Position numbers and translations under genes: made by a program
Source: Niveispirillum cyanobacteriorum
GTDB taxonomy: Bacteria; Pseudomonadota; Alphaproteobacteria; Azospirillales; Azospirillaceae
Direction: 5' to 3'
Assembly (NCBI RefSeq): GCF_002868735.1
Contig: NZ_CP025612.1
Location: 434,001 to 498,000, forward strand
Length of the DNA: 64,000 nt
The notes under the pieces: model-generated
Told to the model about the DNA's origin: nothing
Database searches by the model: none
What the model saw: the letters and a program-made list of their open reading frames with translations, nothing else
In this document: in pieces, positions 34,699 to 43,528 of the stretch
Position numbering within the stretch: the stretch's first letter is position 1
Layout: each line of letters starts with the position of its first letter

Positions 34699-35214
34699 AT
34701 GGGCCGATCAACGACAAACACCGCCTCTCACCGGGCGCAGGGGGGAATTTTGCCGGACCCTGTGGAACGAAAGCCTGTTCACATCCTGAACGGGCCCAAT
34801 CTGAATTTGCTGGGTACGCGGGAACCGGAAAAATACGGTCGCCGCACCCTGGCCGATATCGAGGATAGCTGCCGTCATCATGCGCAGTCGCTGGGCCTGT
34901 CGGTTATCTGCCGGCAGAGCAACCATGAAGGCGCGCTGATTGATTGGATACATGCGGCCCGTACGGAAGCGGCCGGGATCATCATCAATCCCGGCGCCTA
35001 TACCCATACCTCGGTCGCCATCATGGATGCGCTGCTTTCCTGCGCCATCCCGATGGTAGAGGTGCATTTGACCAACATCCACCGGCGGGAAGCCTTCCGC
35101 CATCATTCCTATGTGTCGCTGGCGGCGACAGGTGTCATTTGCGGCCTTGGTGCCGATGGATATCTGGCCGCCCTCTCCTTTCTCGCCAACAGCCTCGGGA
35201 ACAGCCCATCATGA
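34699..35214 (+). CDS. aroQ: Type II 3-dehydroquinate dehydratase
   Basis: 171 residues from ATG 34699. The catalytic features are present: [19 protein letters not shown] (lid Arg and Tyr), [36 protein letters not shown] and [18 protein letters not shown] with the catalytic His. The usual protein starts near LNGPN, so here about 25 extra residues precede it. A TTG at about 34750 with GGGGG upstream is an alternative start; the ATG lacks a ribosome site. It converts 3-dehydroquinate to 3-dehydroshikimate. With quiC and the AroE-like gene it completes a quinate-to-protocatechuate route. Stop overlaps the next ATG (ATGA). Confidence 0.93.
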   Translation: MGRSTTNTASHRAQGGILPDPVERKPVHILNGPNLNLLGTREPEKYGRRTLADIEDSCRHHAQSLGLSVICRQSNHEGALIDWIHAARTEAAGIIINPGAYTHTSVAIMDALLSCAIPMVEVHLTNIHRREAFRHHSYVSLAATGVICGLGADGYLAALSFLANSLGNSPS

Positions 35215-36062
35215 GCGGGAAATCCATCCTCGCGGGCCTGATCGGGTCGGGGATACAGGCATCCCTGACGCCGCGCATGCATGAACAGGAGGGGGCGCGT
35301 CGGGGCCTCCGCTATGTCTATCGCCTGATCGACCTGAAACAGCTGGGTCTGGATGTCGCGGCCTTGCCCGATCTGGTGGCGGGGGCGCAGCGGTTCGGCT
35401 TCAACGGCCTGAATATCACCCATCCGTGCAAGCAGGCGGTGATCCCGCTGCTGGACGAACTGTCGCCCGAAGCCGCTGCCATCGGTGCCGTCAATACTGT
35501 CGTCCTGAAGGACGGGCGCAAGACCGGCCACAATACCGACTGGTGGGGTTTCGCCGAAGGGTTCAAGCGTGGCCTGCCCGATGCCGATTTGCGCCACGTG
35601 GTGCAATTAGGGGCGGGCGGAGCCGGGGCCGCTGTCGGCTATGCGTTGCTGCGACTGGGTGTTGACCGTTTGTCCATCTTCGATGTGCAGTTGGCGCGGG
35701 CCACGGAGTTGGCTGACCGCCTGAACACCCTGTTCGGGGAGGGGCGCGCCAGGGCCGTGCAGTCGCCGGATGCGGTGCTGCCCCAGGCCCATGGTTTGGT
35801 AAACACCACGCCGCGCGGCATGGCCGATTATCCGGGCCTGCCGGTGGCGCAGGGGCTGCTGCGCCCCGACCTCTGGGTGGCGGAGATCATCTACTTCCCC
35901 ATCGAGACGGAACTACTGCGCACGGCCCGGCAGCTGGGCTGCCGCGCGCTGGATGGTGGCGGCATGGCCCTGTTTCAGGCGGTGGGCGCCTTCCAGCTGT
36001 TCACCGGCATCGAACCGAATGCCGGTGACATGGGGGCGGATTTCAAGGCAATGCTGGGATAA
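35211..36062 (+). CDS. Shikimate/quinate dehydrogenase (AroE family, probably NAD-dependent)
   Basis: 283 residues. N-terminal substrate domain: [17 protein letters not shown] (Ser pair replaced in part), LNITHPCKQ with the catalytic Lys, and HNTDWWGF with the catalytic Asp. Nucleotide domain: [14 protein letters not shown], then IFDVQLARA; the Asp after the second strand favours NAD over NADP, as in catabolic quinate dehydrogenases. The late [12 protein letters not shown] and [18 protein letters not shown] blocks complete the family. It is joined to aroQ by an ATGA overlap and followed by a transporter. A catabolic quinate/shikimate role is inferred from context; an anabolic shikimate dehydrogenase is less likely here. 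Confidence 0.9.
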   Translation: MSGKSILAGLIGSGIQASLTPRMHEQEGARRGLRYVYRLIDLKQLGLDVAALPDLVAGAQRFGFNGLNITHPCKQAVIPLLDELSPEAAAIGAVNTVVLKDGRKTGHNTDWWGFAEGFKRGLPDADLRHVVQLGAGGAGAAVGYALLRLGVDRLSIFDVQLARATELADRLNTLFGEGRARAVQSPDAVLPQAHGLVNTTPRGMADYPGLPVAQGLLRPDLWVAEIIYFPIETELLRTARQLGCRALDGGGMALFQAVGAFQLFTGIEPNAGDMGADFKAMLG

Positions 36063-36114
36063 GCAACGCGGAATGGCCCGACAGAAGGCCAGACGCGGTG
36101 CAGGGAGGAAAAGA

Positions 36115-37452
36115 ATGTCGAACAAGCCGGGCCACAAGGCCGACCGGGCCAGTGCCGAATTCCAGGCGCGTGTGGCAGCCCTGGAAGCGGCACCCATGGG
36201 GCGCACGCGTCTGATCGTGGTGCTGCTCTGTTTCATCCTGAACCTGCTGGACGGGGTGGATGTGGTGCTGTTGACCTATGCCGCGCCCGTCATCGCCCAG
36301 GAATGGGGGCTGAAGGATGGGGCGCTGGGCATCGTGCTGACGGCCAGCCTGCTGGGTACGGCCTTCGGATCGATGCTGATGGGGCCTGTGGCCGACATGA
36401 TCGGCCGGCGCAAGGTGGTACTGATTGCCATCACCTTGATCGGTTCCGGCATGCTGCTGGCGGCCACGGCGCATGACATGGTGATGCTGGCGGTCTGGCG
36501 CGTCGTGACGGGGGTTGGCATCGGTGCCATCCTGGCCTCCATGGCTTCCATCACCTCGGAATTCTCCAACGCCCGGCTGCGCAGCTTCTGGGTGGCGTTT
36601 CTGCAGGCCGGCTGGCCCATCGGGGCCATCATCACGGGATTTGCGTCCGCTGTCCTGATCCAGGCCTATGGCTGGAAGCCGTTGTTTGTCGGGTCGGGCA
36701 TGCTGTCGGTCATCATTCTGCCGGTGGTCGCCTGGCTGATGCCGGAATCTTTACAGTTCCTGGCCAAACAGGATGCGCCCGACCGTTTGGCGCGCATGAA
36801 TCGGCTGCTGGTGAAGTTGGGCCAGCCGGCCTTGAGCGAAGCGCCGCCGTTGCCGGCAAAGCGCGGGGTGAAACTGTCTGCCCTGTTTGAGGGGCATCTG
36901 GCCCGCTCCACCCCCGCCTTGTGGTTGGGCATGACCATGGGTTGGGCTGGGCTCTATTTCCTGATCAGTTGGATCCCCCGCATCGCGGTCAATGCCGGCC
37001 TGCCGCTGGATCAGGCCATCATGGCGGGTGCCACCTTCAATATCGGCGCCTTCATCGGCAGTGCGGGCATCGGTCTTTTGGCGACCCGGTTGCCGTTGAA
37101 CCGGCTGATCCCTGGGTTCCTCGGTGCTGCGACCCTGGCGATGCTGCTGTTCGGCTGGGTCTCCCTACCGATCATGGCAACCTTCGCCACTATCCTGGTT
37201 CTGGGCGTGTTGGTACAGGGTGGGTTCAACGCCTTCTATCCCATGGCGGCACAACTCTATCCGACGGAAATCCGGACCACAGGCATCGGGACCGCCATGG
37301 CTGTGGGGCGCAGTGGGGCCATCCTTGGGCCGTTGGCCGCAGGGTATTTGATGGAGATCGGCACCGATCGCGGCATGCTGTTCTTGGTCTATGCGGTACC
37401 TCTGGCCATCGCGGCCGTGGCGGCATGGCGGGTTGGGTCCAAGCCGTCGTGA
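36115..37452 (+). CDS. MFS transporter, aromatic acid:H+ symporter (AAHS) type
   Basis: 445 residues from ATG 36115 (CAGGGAGG upstream), with 12 predicted membrane helices. Helix 1 carries LDGVDVVLLTYAAPVIAQEW, the acidic motif of AAHS/PcaK-like carriers. The loop 2-3 motif is GPVADMIGRRKVV and the loop 8-9 region is present before GFNAFYPMAAQLYPTEIRTTGIGTAMAVGRSGAILGP, characteristic of this family. It lies about 50 bases downstream of the dehydrogenase gene. The likely cargo is quinate, shikimate or protocatechuate, by context. Confidence 0.92.
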   Translation: MSNKPGHKADRASAEFQARVAALEAAPMGRTRLIVVLLCFILNLLDGVDVVLLTYAAPVIAQEWGLKDGALGIVLTASLLGTAFGSMLMGPVADMIGRRKVVLIAITLIGSGMLLAATAHDMVMLAVWRVVTGVGIGAILASMASITSEFSNARLRSFWVAFLQAGWPIGAIITGFASAVLIQAYGWKPLFVGSGMLSVIILPVVAWLMPESLQFLAKQDAPDRLARMNRLLVKLGQPALSEAPPLPAKRGVKLSALFEGHLARSTPALWLGMTMGWAGLYFLISWIPRIAVNAGLPLDQAIMAGATFNIGAFIGSAGIGLLATRLPLNRLIPGFLGAATLAMLLFGWVSLPIMATFATILVLGVLVQGGFNAFYPMAAQLYPTEIRTTGIGTAMAVGRSGAILGPLAAGYLMEIGTDRGMLFLVYAVPLAIAAVAAWRVGSKPS

Positions 37453-37468
37453 GGGGTTCCTTCACAAC

Positions 37469-37523
37469 ATTCACCGATTAACAGGTTTTTCGCGGCAGAT
37501 ATTCACCATTTCAGCCATTCACC
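37469..37523 (+). promoter_or_regulatory. Three ATTCACC repeats upstream of prpC
   Basis: ATTCACC occurs at 37469-37475, 37501-37507 and 37517-37523, with start-to-start spacings of 32 and 16 bases. The reverse form GTGAATAT also occurs before the ScfR-like gene (46948-46956). They are candidate activator or repressor sites for the propionate regulator. Confidence 0.45.
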
Positions 37524-37582
37524 AGAAGGGGGCGTTCCCGCGATGATGCGCCATCACGGACATCACGAACAGGAAACGCCCC

Positions 37583-38746
37583 ATGAACGCAGCAGTGGCC
37601 GAGACCGTATCCGCGTTCAAGCCGAAGAAATCCGTGGCGCTCTCGGGCGTCACGGCCGGCAATACCGCCCTTTGCACCGTTGGCAAATCCGGCAATGATC
37701 TGCATTACCGGGGCTATGACATCCTGGACATCGCGGAGCGGTGCGAGTTCGAGGAGGTGGCCCATCTGCTGATCCACGGCAAGCTGCCGACGACGGCGGA
37801 GCTGAAGGCCTACAAGGCGCGGCTTCGCGCCATGCGTGGCCTGCCGACCAATGTCCGCCAGGCGCTGGAATGCCTGCCCGCATCAGCGCATCCGATGGAT
37901 GTCATGCGGACCGGTGTGTCGGCCCTGGGCTGTGCTTTGCCGGAAAAGGATGACCACAATATTCCCGGTGCGCGCGACATTGCCGACCGGCTGATGGCCT
38001 CACTAGGGTCGATGCTCCTCTACTGGTACCATTGGTCCACGAACGGCAAGCACATTGATGTCGATACCGACGATGAAAGTATCGGCGCGCATTTCCTGCA
38101 TCTACTGCACGGTGTAAAGGCACCCGCGCTGTGGGAACGGGCGATGCATACGTCCCTGATCCTTTATGCCGAGCATGAGTTCAATGCCTCGACCTTCACA
38201 GGCCGGGTGATCGCAGGCACGGGATCGGACATGTATTCCGCAGTCACTGGCGCCATCGGCGCCCTTCGCGGGCCCAAGCATGGTGGTGCTAACGAGGTCG
38301 CGTTCGAAATCCAGAAGCGCTACGACAATCCCGATGAAGCGGAAGCCGATATCCGGGCGCGCGTGGAGCGTAAGGAGGTGGTTATCGGCTTCGGTCACCC
38401 GGTTTATACCGTCTGCGATCCCCGCAATGAAATCATCAAGCGGGTTGCCCATCAGCTTTCCACGCAAGCGGGTTCCACCAAGATGTTCGACATCGCCGCC
38501 CGGCTGGAGGCTGTGATGTGGGAGGTGAAGCGGATGTTCCCGAACCTGGATTGGTTCAGTGCCGTCTCCTATCACATGATGGGCGTGCCCACAGCGATGT
38601 TCACGCCCCTGTTCGTAATCGCCCGCACCTCCGGCTGGGCGGCGCATATCATCGAACAACGCCTCGACAACCGCATCATCCGGCCAAGCGCCAATTATGT
38701 CGGCCCGGAAGACCGTGCCTTCGTACCCCTGGACCAACGGTCCTGA
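37583..38746 (+). CDS. prpC: 2-Methylcitrate synthase
   Basis: 387 residues, the length of short citrate synthases. Signatures: [14 protein letters not shown]-like start ([29 protein letters not shown]), [15 protein letters not shown], the catalytic His in [17 protein letters not shown], the second His in [13 protein letters not shown] and the Asp region in [27 protein letters not shown]. 'GxGHPVY' and '[11 protein letters not shown]' forms are those of 2-methylcitrate rather than housekeeping citrate synthase. It joins propionyl-CoA and oxaloacetate. It heads the rightward prp operon, 37 bases before acnD. Confidence 0.94.
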   Translation: MNAAVAETVSAFKPKKSVALSGVTAGNTALCTVGKSGNDLHYRGYDILDIAERCEFEEVAHLLIHGKLPTTAELKAYKARLRAMRGLPTNVRQALECLPASAHPMDVMRTGVSALGCALPEKDDHNIPGARDIADRLMASLGSMLLYWYHWSTNGKHIDVDTDDESIGAHFLHLLHGVKAPALWERAMHTSLILYAEHEFNASTFTGRVIAGTGSDMYSAVTGAIGALRGPKHGGANEVAFEIQKRYDNPDEAEADIRARVERKEVVIGFGHPVYTVCDPRNEIIKRVAHQLSTQAGSTKMFDIAARLEAVMWEVKRMFPNLDWFSAVSYHMMGVPTAMFTPLFVIARTSGWAAHIIEQRLDNRIIRPSANYVGPEDRAFVPLDQRS

Positions 38747-38783
38747 CCGTATCGCCACAGGCTGGGTTAAGATCGGAAGTGCC

Positions 38784-41420
38784 ATGAATAGTGATTATCG
38801 CAAGCCGTTGCCCGGTACCGGGCTCGACTATTTTGATGCGCCTGCCGCCGTTGAGGCCATCCGTCAGGGGGCGTGGGCGGGTCTGCCTTATGTTTCCCGT
38901 ATCCTGGCGGAACAGTTGGTGCGCCGGTGTGATCCATCCCAACTGACCGCAGCACTGCGTCAGTTGGTGGAGCGGCGGCGGGACATGGATTTCCCCTGGT
39001 ATCCGGCCCGTGTCGTCTGTCACGACATTCTGGGTCAGACAGCCCTGGTCGACCTCGCGGGGCTGCGCAATGCCATTGCGGAACAGGGGGGTGATCCATC
39101 CAGGGTAAACCCGGTGGTCCCGACACAGTTGATCGTCGATCATTCGTTGGCTGTAGAACATGCGGGCTTCGATCCGGACGCTTTCGTCAAGAACCGCGCC
39201 ATCGAGGACCGGCGCAATGAGGACCGGTTCCATTTCATCGAATGGGCAAGGCACGCCTTCGATAATGTCGACGTGATCCCCGCCGGCAACGGCATCATGC
39301 ACCAGATCAATCTGGAGAAGATGTCACCCGTCATCCAGGCGCGAGAAGGGGTGGCCTTTCCCGACACCTGTGTCGGCACTGACAGTCACACCCCGCATGT
39401 GGACGCGCTGGGCGTTGTTGCCATCGGCGTCGGCGGGTTGGAGGCGGAAACGGTGATGCTGGGCCGGGCCTCCATGATGCGGCTGCCCGATATTGTCGGG
39501 GTGCGGCTGATGGGACGGTGCCAGCCGGGCATCACCGCCACTGACATTGTTCTGGCGCTGACATCCTTCCTGCGCGGTGAACGCGTGGTTGGTGCCTGGC
39601 TGGAGTTCTTCGGGGAGGGGGCGGACAGACTGTCCATTGGCGACCGGGCCACCATCTCCAACATGTGCCCCGAATATGGCGCGACCGCCGCCCTTTTCCA
39701 TATCGACCGGCAGACTATCGATTATCTGCGCCTGACGGGGCGGGAACCAGCACAGGTGGCGCTTGTTGAAACCTATGCCATGACGCTGGGCCTGTGGGCT
39801 GACGCCCTGCGCACGGCGGAATACGAACGGGTTCTGGAGTTCGACCTGTCCAATGTCGTCCGTGCCATGGCCGGCCCGTCCAATCCGCATCGGCATTTGC
39901 CGACCGCTGCCTTAGCGGAGCGTGGTATCGCTGGGAACCTTGGACAGGCATTGGCGCAGGAACAGGGCGGGCTGCTGCCAGATGGTGCCGTCATCATCGC
40001 CGCCATCACAAGCTGCACCAATACCTCCAACCCGCGTAACGTCGTGGCTGCCGGATTGCTGGCCCGCAAGGCCAATGCATTGGGACTGCGGCGCAAGCCT
40101 TGGGTCAAAAGCTCCTTCGCGCCGGGGTCCAAGGTGGCCCGGCTCTATCTGGAAGAGGCGGGCCTGCTGACGGAGCTGGAGAGGCTTGGTTTCGGGATCG
40201 TCGCCTACGCCTGCACCACCTGCAACGGCATGTCAGGCGCACTGGACCCGGCTATTCAGAAAGAGATTGTAGACCGCGATCTGCACGCCACCGCAGTCCT
40301 ATCCGGTAACCGCAATTTCGACGGCCGTATCCATCCCTATGCCAAACAGGCGTTTCTTGCATCGCCGCCGCTGGTGGTCGCCTATGCCATTGCCGGCACG
40401 ATACGCTTTGATATCGAACGTGATGTGCTGGGCCTTAATGGTGATGGCAATCCTGTCACCCTAAAGGACCTGTGGCCCAGCGATGCGGAGATTGATGCCG
40501 TCGTAGCCGCCAGTGTCAGGCCTGAACAGTTCCGGCAGATATATGAACCCATGTTTGGCGCGGGCCGGAAAGCGGTGACGACGGTCAGCCCGCTTTATGA
40601 TTGGCGGCCGCAATCGACTTATATCCGCCGCCCGCCCTATTGGGATAAGGATGGGGTTGGGGCGTTGGCGGCCAATCCCCGGACGTTGAAGGATATGCGC
40701 CCGCTGGCCATCCTGCCCGACAATATCACGACTGACCATCTGTCGCCGTCCAACGCCATCCTGGCCCAATCCGCCGCCGGCGAATATCTGGCGCGGATGG
40801 GGCTGCCTGAGGAGGATTTCAATTCCTACGCCACCCATCGCGGCGACCACCTGACCGCCCTGCGCGCCACCTTCGCCAACCCACAACTGATCAATGAGAT
40901 GGCCGTGTTGGATGGGGTGGCGCAGCAGGGATCGCTGGCCCGTCTGGAACCGGATGGCACGGTCATGCGGATGTGGGAGGTGATCGAAACCTATCTGGAC
41001 CGCCGCTGCCCCCTGATCATCATCGCTGGTACCGATTATGGCCAGGGCTCCAGCCGCGACTGGGCGGCGAAGGGCGTGCGGCTGGCGGGTGTGGAGGTGA
41101 TCGTGGCCGAGGGGTTTGAACGCATCCACCGCACCAACCTGATCGGCATGGGCGTCCTGCCCGTAGAGTTCAAGCCGGGTACGACGCGCCTGAGCCTGGG
41201 TCTGGATGGCACGGAACTGTTCGATATCTCGGGCGACCGCCGGTCCGGTGCCGACTTGACCCTGACTATCCGCCGCCGCAACGGCGAACGGGTGGAGGTC
41301 CCGGTCACCTGCCGCCTGGATACCGAAGAGGAGATGTCGATCTATGAGGCGGGCGGCGTGCTGCAGCGCTTTGCCGAGGATTTCCTGGCCGCGCAGAACC
41401 CGCAGAAGGAGGCGGTCTGA
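38784..41420 (+). CDS. acnD: Fe/S-dependent 2-methylcitrate dehydratase AcnD
   Basis: 878 residues from ATG 38784 (MNSDYRKPLPGTGLDYFD), the usual AcnD length. Aconitase features: VDHSLAVE, IPAGNGIMHQINLE, PDTCVGTDSHTPH, the [4Fe-4S] cysteines in AITSCTNTSNP and YACTTCNGMSG, and the swivel domain with GTDYGQGSSRDWAAKGVRLAGVEVIVAEGFERIHRTNLIGMGVLP. With PrpF it replaces PrpD, turning 2-methylcitrate into 2-methylaconitate. Its TGA overlaps the prpF ATG by one base, consistent with coupled translation. Confidence 0.95.
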   Translation: MNSDYRKPLPGTGLDYFDAPAAVEAIRQGAWAGLPYVSRILAEQLVRRCDPSQLTAALRQLVERRRDMDFPWYPARVVCHDILGQTALVDLAGLRNAIAEQGGDPSRVNPVVPTQLIVDHSLAVEHAGFDPDAFVKNRAIEDRRNEDRFHFIEWARHAFDNVDVIPAGNGIMHQINLEKMSPVIQAREGVAFPDTCVGTDSHTPHVDALGVVAIGVGGLEAETVMLGRASMMRLPDIVGVRLMGRCQPGITATDIVLALTSFLRGERVVGAWLEFFGEGADRLSIGDRATISNMCPEYGATAALFHIDRQTIDYLRLTGREPAQVALVETYAMTLGLWADALRTAEYERVLEFDLSNVVRAMAGPSNPHRHLPTAALAERGIAGNLGQALAQEQGGLLPDGAVIIAAITSCTNTSNPRNVVAAGLLARKANALGLRRKPWVKSSFAPGSKVARLYLEEAGLLTELERLGFGIVAYACTTCNGMSGALDPAIQKEIVDRDLHATAVLSGNRNFDGRIHPYAKQAFLASPPLVVAYAIAGTIRFDIERDVLGLNGDGNPVTLKDLWPSDAEIDAVVAASVRPEQFRQIYEPMFGAGRKAVTTVSPLYDWRPQSTYIRRPPYWDKDGVGALAANPRTLKDMRPLAILPDNITTDHLSPSNAILAQSAAGEYLARMGLPEEDFNSYATHRGDHLTALRATFANPQLINEMAVLDGVAQQGSLARLEPDGTVMRMWEVIETYLDRRCPLIIIAGTDYGQGSSRDWAAKGVRLAGVEVIVAEGFERIHRTNLIGMGVLPVEFKPGTTRLSLGLDGTELFDISGDRRSGADLTLTIRRRNGERVEVPVTCRLDTEEEMSIYEAGGVLQRFAEDFLAAQNPQKEAV

Positions 41421-42607
41421 TGTCAAACGCGCCCCAGATGCGCATTCCCGCCACCTATATGCGCGGCGGCACCAGCAAGGGCTTGTTCTTCCGGCTGGAT
41501 GATCTGCCGGAACCCTGCCGCGTGCCGGGCGTTGCCCGCGACCGGCTGTTCCTGCGGGTGATCGGCAGCCCCGACCCGTATGGGCAGCAGATTGACGGCA
41601 TGGGTGGCGCTACGTCCAGCACCAGCAAATGCGTGATCCTGTCGAAAAGCACGCGCCCCGGCCATGATGTGGATTATCTCTACGGTCAAGTCGCCATCGA
41701 TAGTGCCTTTGTCGACTGGTCGGGCAATTGCGGTAACCTGTCCACGGCGGCAGGTGCCTTTGCCATCCATGCCGGTTTTGTCGACCCTGCGCTGGTGCCG
41801 GAGAATGGCGTCTGCACGGTGCGTATCTGGCAGGCGAATATCGGTAAGAGCATCATCGCCCATGTGCCCGTTACCGGCGGGCAGGTGCAGGAAACTGGCG
41901 GTTTCATACTGGATGGCGTTGCATTTCCGGCCGCCGAGATCGTGCTGGAATTCCTCGACCCGGCGGAGGAGGGGGAGGCGGGCGACAGCCTGTTCCCGAC
42001 CGGGAACCCTGTCGATGAGCTGGATTTTGAGGGGCGGCGGCTGAACGCCACCCTGATCAATGCCGGCATCCCCACGATTTTCGTGAATGCCGCCGATATC
42101 GGCTATTGCGGCACGGAATTGCAGGACGATATCAACAAGGACCCGGAGGCGCTTGCCCGGATAGAGGCGTTGCGCACCGTCGGCGCCCTGCGCATGGGCC
42201 TGATCCGCGACGCGGGTGAGGCAGCCCGCCGCCAGCATACGCCCAAGATCGCCTTCGTGGCCCCGCCCACCGATTATGTGTCGTCCAGCGGCAAGACCGT
42301 ACAGGCGGGTGAGATCGACCTTCTGGTACGTGCCCTGTCCATGGGCAAGCTGCATCATGCCATGATGGGCACCGCCTCGGTCGCCATCGCGGCTGCGGCG
42401 ACCATTCCTGGAACCCTGGTCAATCTGGCAGCCGGCGGCGGCACCCGCAATGTAGTGTGTTTCGGCCATCCGTCCGGCACTCTGCGCGTCGGGGCTGAAG
42501 CGGCCCTGATTGATGGCCGATGGCAGGTGACCAAGGCGGTGATGAGCCGCAGCGCCCGTATCCTGATGGATGGCTGGGTGCGCATTCCTGCCTGCATATT
42601 TGAATGA
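41420..42607 (+). CDS. prpF: 2-Methylaconitate cis-trans isomerase PrpF
   Basis: 395 residues. It starts PQMRIPATYMRGGTSKGLFFRLDDLPEP, the hallmark of PrpF, and carries DGMGGATSSTSKCVILSKS, DWSGNCGNLSTAAGAFAI, TLINAGIPTIFVNA, KIAFVAPP and MGKLHHAMMGTASVAIAAAATIPGTLVN. These form the two diaminopimelate-epimerase-like halves around the active site. It isomerises the AcnD product to the form that AcnB or AcnA can hydrate. Always found with acnD, as here; the pair confirms the AcnD/PrpF variant of the 2-methylcitrate cycle. Confidence 0.95.
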   Translation: MSNAPQMRIPATYMRGGTSKGLFFRLDDLPEPCRVPGVARDRLFLRVIGSPDPYGQQIDGMGGATSSTSKCVILSKSTRPGHDVDYLYGQVAIDSAFVDWSGNCGNLSTAAGAFAIHAGFVDPALVPENGVCTVRIWQANIGKSIIAHVPVTGGQVQETGGFILDGVAFPAAEIVLEFLDPAEEGEAGDSLFPTGNPVDELDFEGRRLNATLINAGIPTIFVNAADIGYCGTELQDDINKDPEALARIEALRTVGALRMGLIRDAGEAARRQHTPKIAFVAPPTDYVSSSGKTVQAGEIDLLVRALSMGKLHHAMMGTASVAIAAAATIPGTLVNLAAGGGTRNVVCFGHPSGTLRVGAEAALIDGRWQVTKAVMSRSARILMDGWVRIPACIFE

Positions 42608-42621
42608 TTGAAGGAAAAGCC

Positions 42622-43482
42622 ATGTCTACCCGCAAGCAGCTCAAAGCCCTGGTGGAAGCCCGGCGCGGCGTGATCGTCCCCGGCGCCTTCAACGCGTTGT
42701 CCGCAAAGGTCGTGGAGGATCTTGGCTTTGAAGCCATTTATGTCACCGGCGCCGGTGTCACCAACATGTGGTTCGGCATGCCCGACCAGGGTTTCATGGG
42801 TCTGGCCGAGATCGCCGACCACACGGCCCGCATCCGCGACACGGTTAATGTGCCGCTGCTGGTCGATGCCGATACCGGTTTCGGCAATGCGCTCAATGTC
42901 TATCACACCGTCCGCACGCTGGAGCGGGCCGGCGCCGATTGCATCCAGCTGGAAGATCAGGTGGCGCCCAAGCGTTGCGGCCATTTCAACGGCAAAGATG
43001 TGATCTCCACCTGTGAGGCGGTGTCCAAGATCAAGGCTGCAGTCGATGCGCGCCGCGACCCCGACCTGCTGATCATGGCCCGCACCGATGCCGCCGCCGT
43101 CCACGGGTTCGAGGCGGCGGTGGAACGCGCCCAGCTTTTTGCCGAGGCCGGGGCCGATATCCTGTTCGTGGAGGCGTTGACCGAGGTCGAAGAAGTGCGC
43201 GCCCTGCCGCAACGTCTGGACCGCCCGCAATTGATGAACATGGTCATCGGTGGCAAGACCCCGATCTTCAATGCCACCGAGCTGGCGGGTCTCGGGTACG
43301 GCATCGTGCTTTACGCCAATGCCGCCCTGCAGGGCGCGGTGATGGGCATGCAGAAGGCGCTGACCGTTCTGCGCGATGAGCGGGAAGTGACGGAGGTCAG
43401 CGGCCTCATCACCCCCTTCGCCGAACGCCAGCGCCTTGTCGGCAAACCGCACTGGGATGCCCTGGATAAACGGTACACCTGA
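42622..43482 (+). CDS. prpB: Isocitrate lyase/PEP-mutase family lyase, probable methylisocitrate lyase
   Basis: 286 residues from ATG 42622 (GAAGGAAA upstream). The metal and substrate residues are in LLVDADTGFGNALNV, the catalytic loop QVAPKRCGH (Lys117-His121) and MARTDAAAVHGFEAAVERA. Position after prpF points to cleavage of 2-methylisocitrate to pyruvate and succinate. The N-terminal VTGAGVTNMWFGMPDQGFMGLAEI region looks more like oxaloacetate-decarboxylase or dimethylmalate-lyase relatives than like classical PrpB, and the gene is last rather than first in the operon. The gene symbol therefore rests mostly on context. Confidence 0.8.
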   Translation: MSTRKQLKALVEARRGVIVPGAFNALSAKVVEDLGFEAIYVTGAGVTNMWFGMPDQGFMGLAEIADHTARIRDTVNVPLLVDADTGFGNALNVYHTVRTLERAGADCIQLEDQVAPKRCGHFNGKDVISTCEAVSKIKAAVDARRDPDLLIMARTDAAAVHGFEAAVERAQLFAEAGADILFVEALTEVEEVRALPQRLDRPQLMNMVIGGKTPIFNATELAGLGYGIVLYANAALQGAVMGMQKALTVLRDEREVTEVSGLITPFAERQRLVGKPHWDALDKRYT

Positions 43483-43528
43483 CGCTCACCCCATAGGCCC
43501 GCGCCGTCATAGACCATCCCTCATCCCA

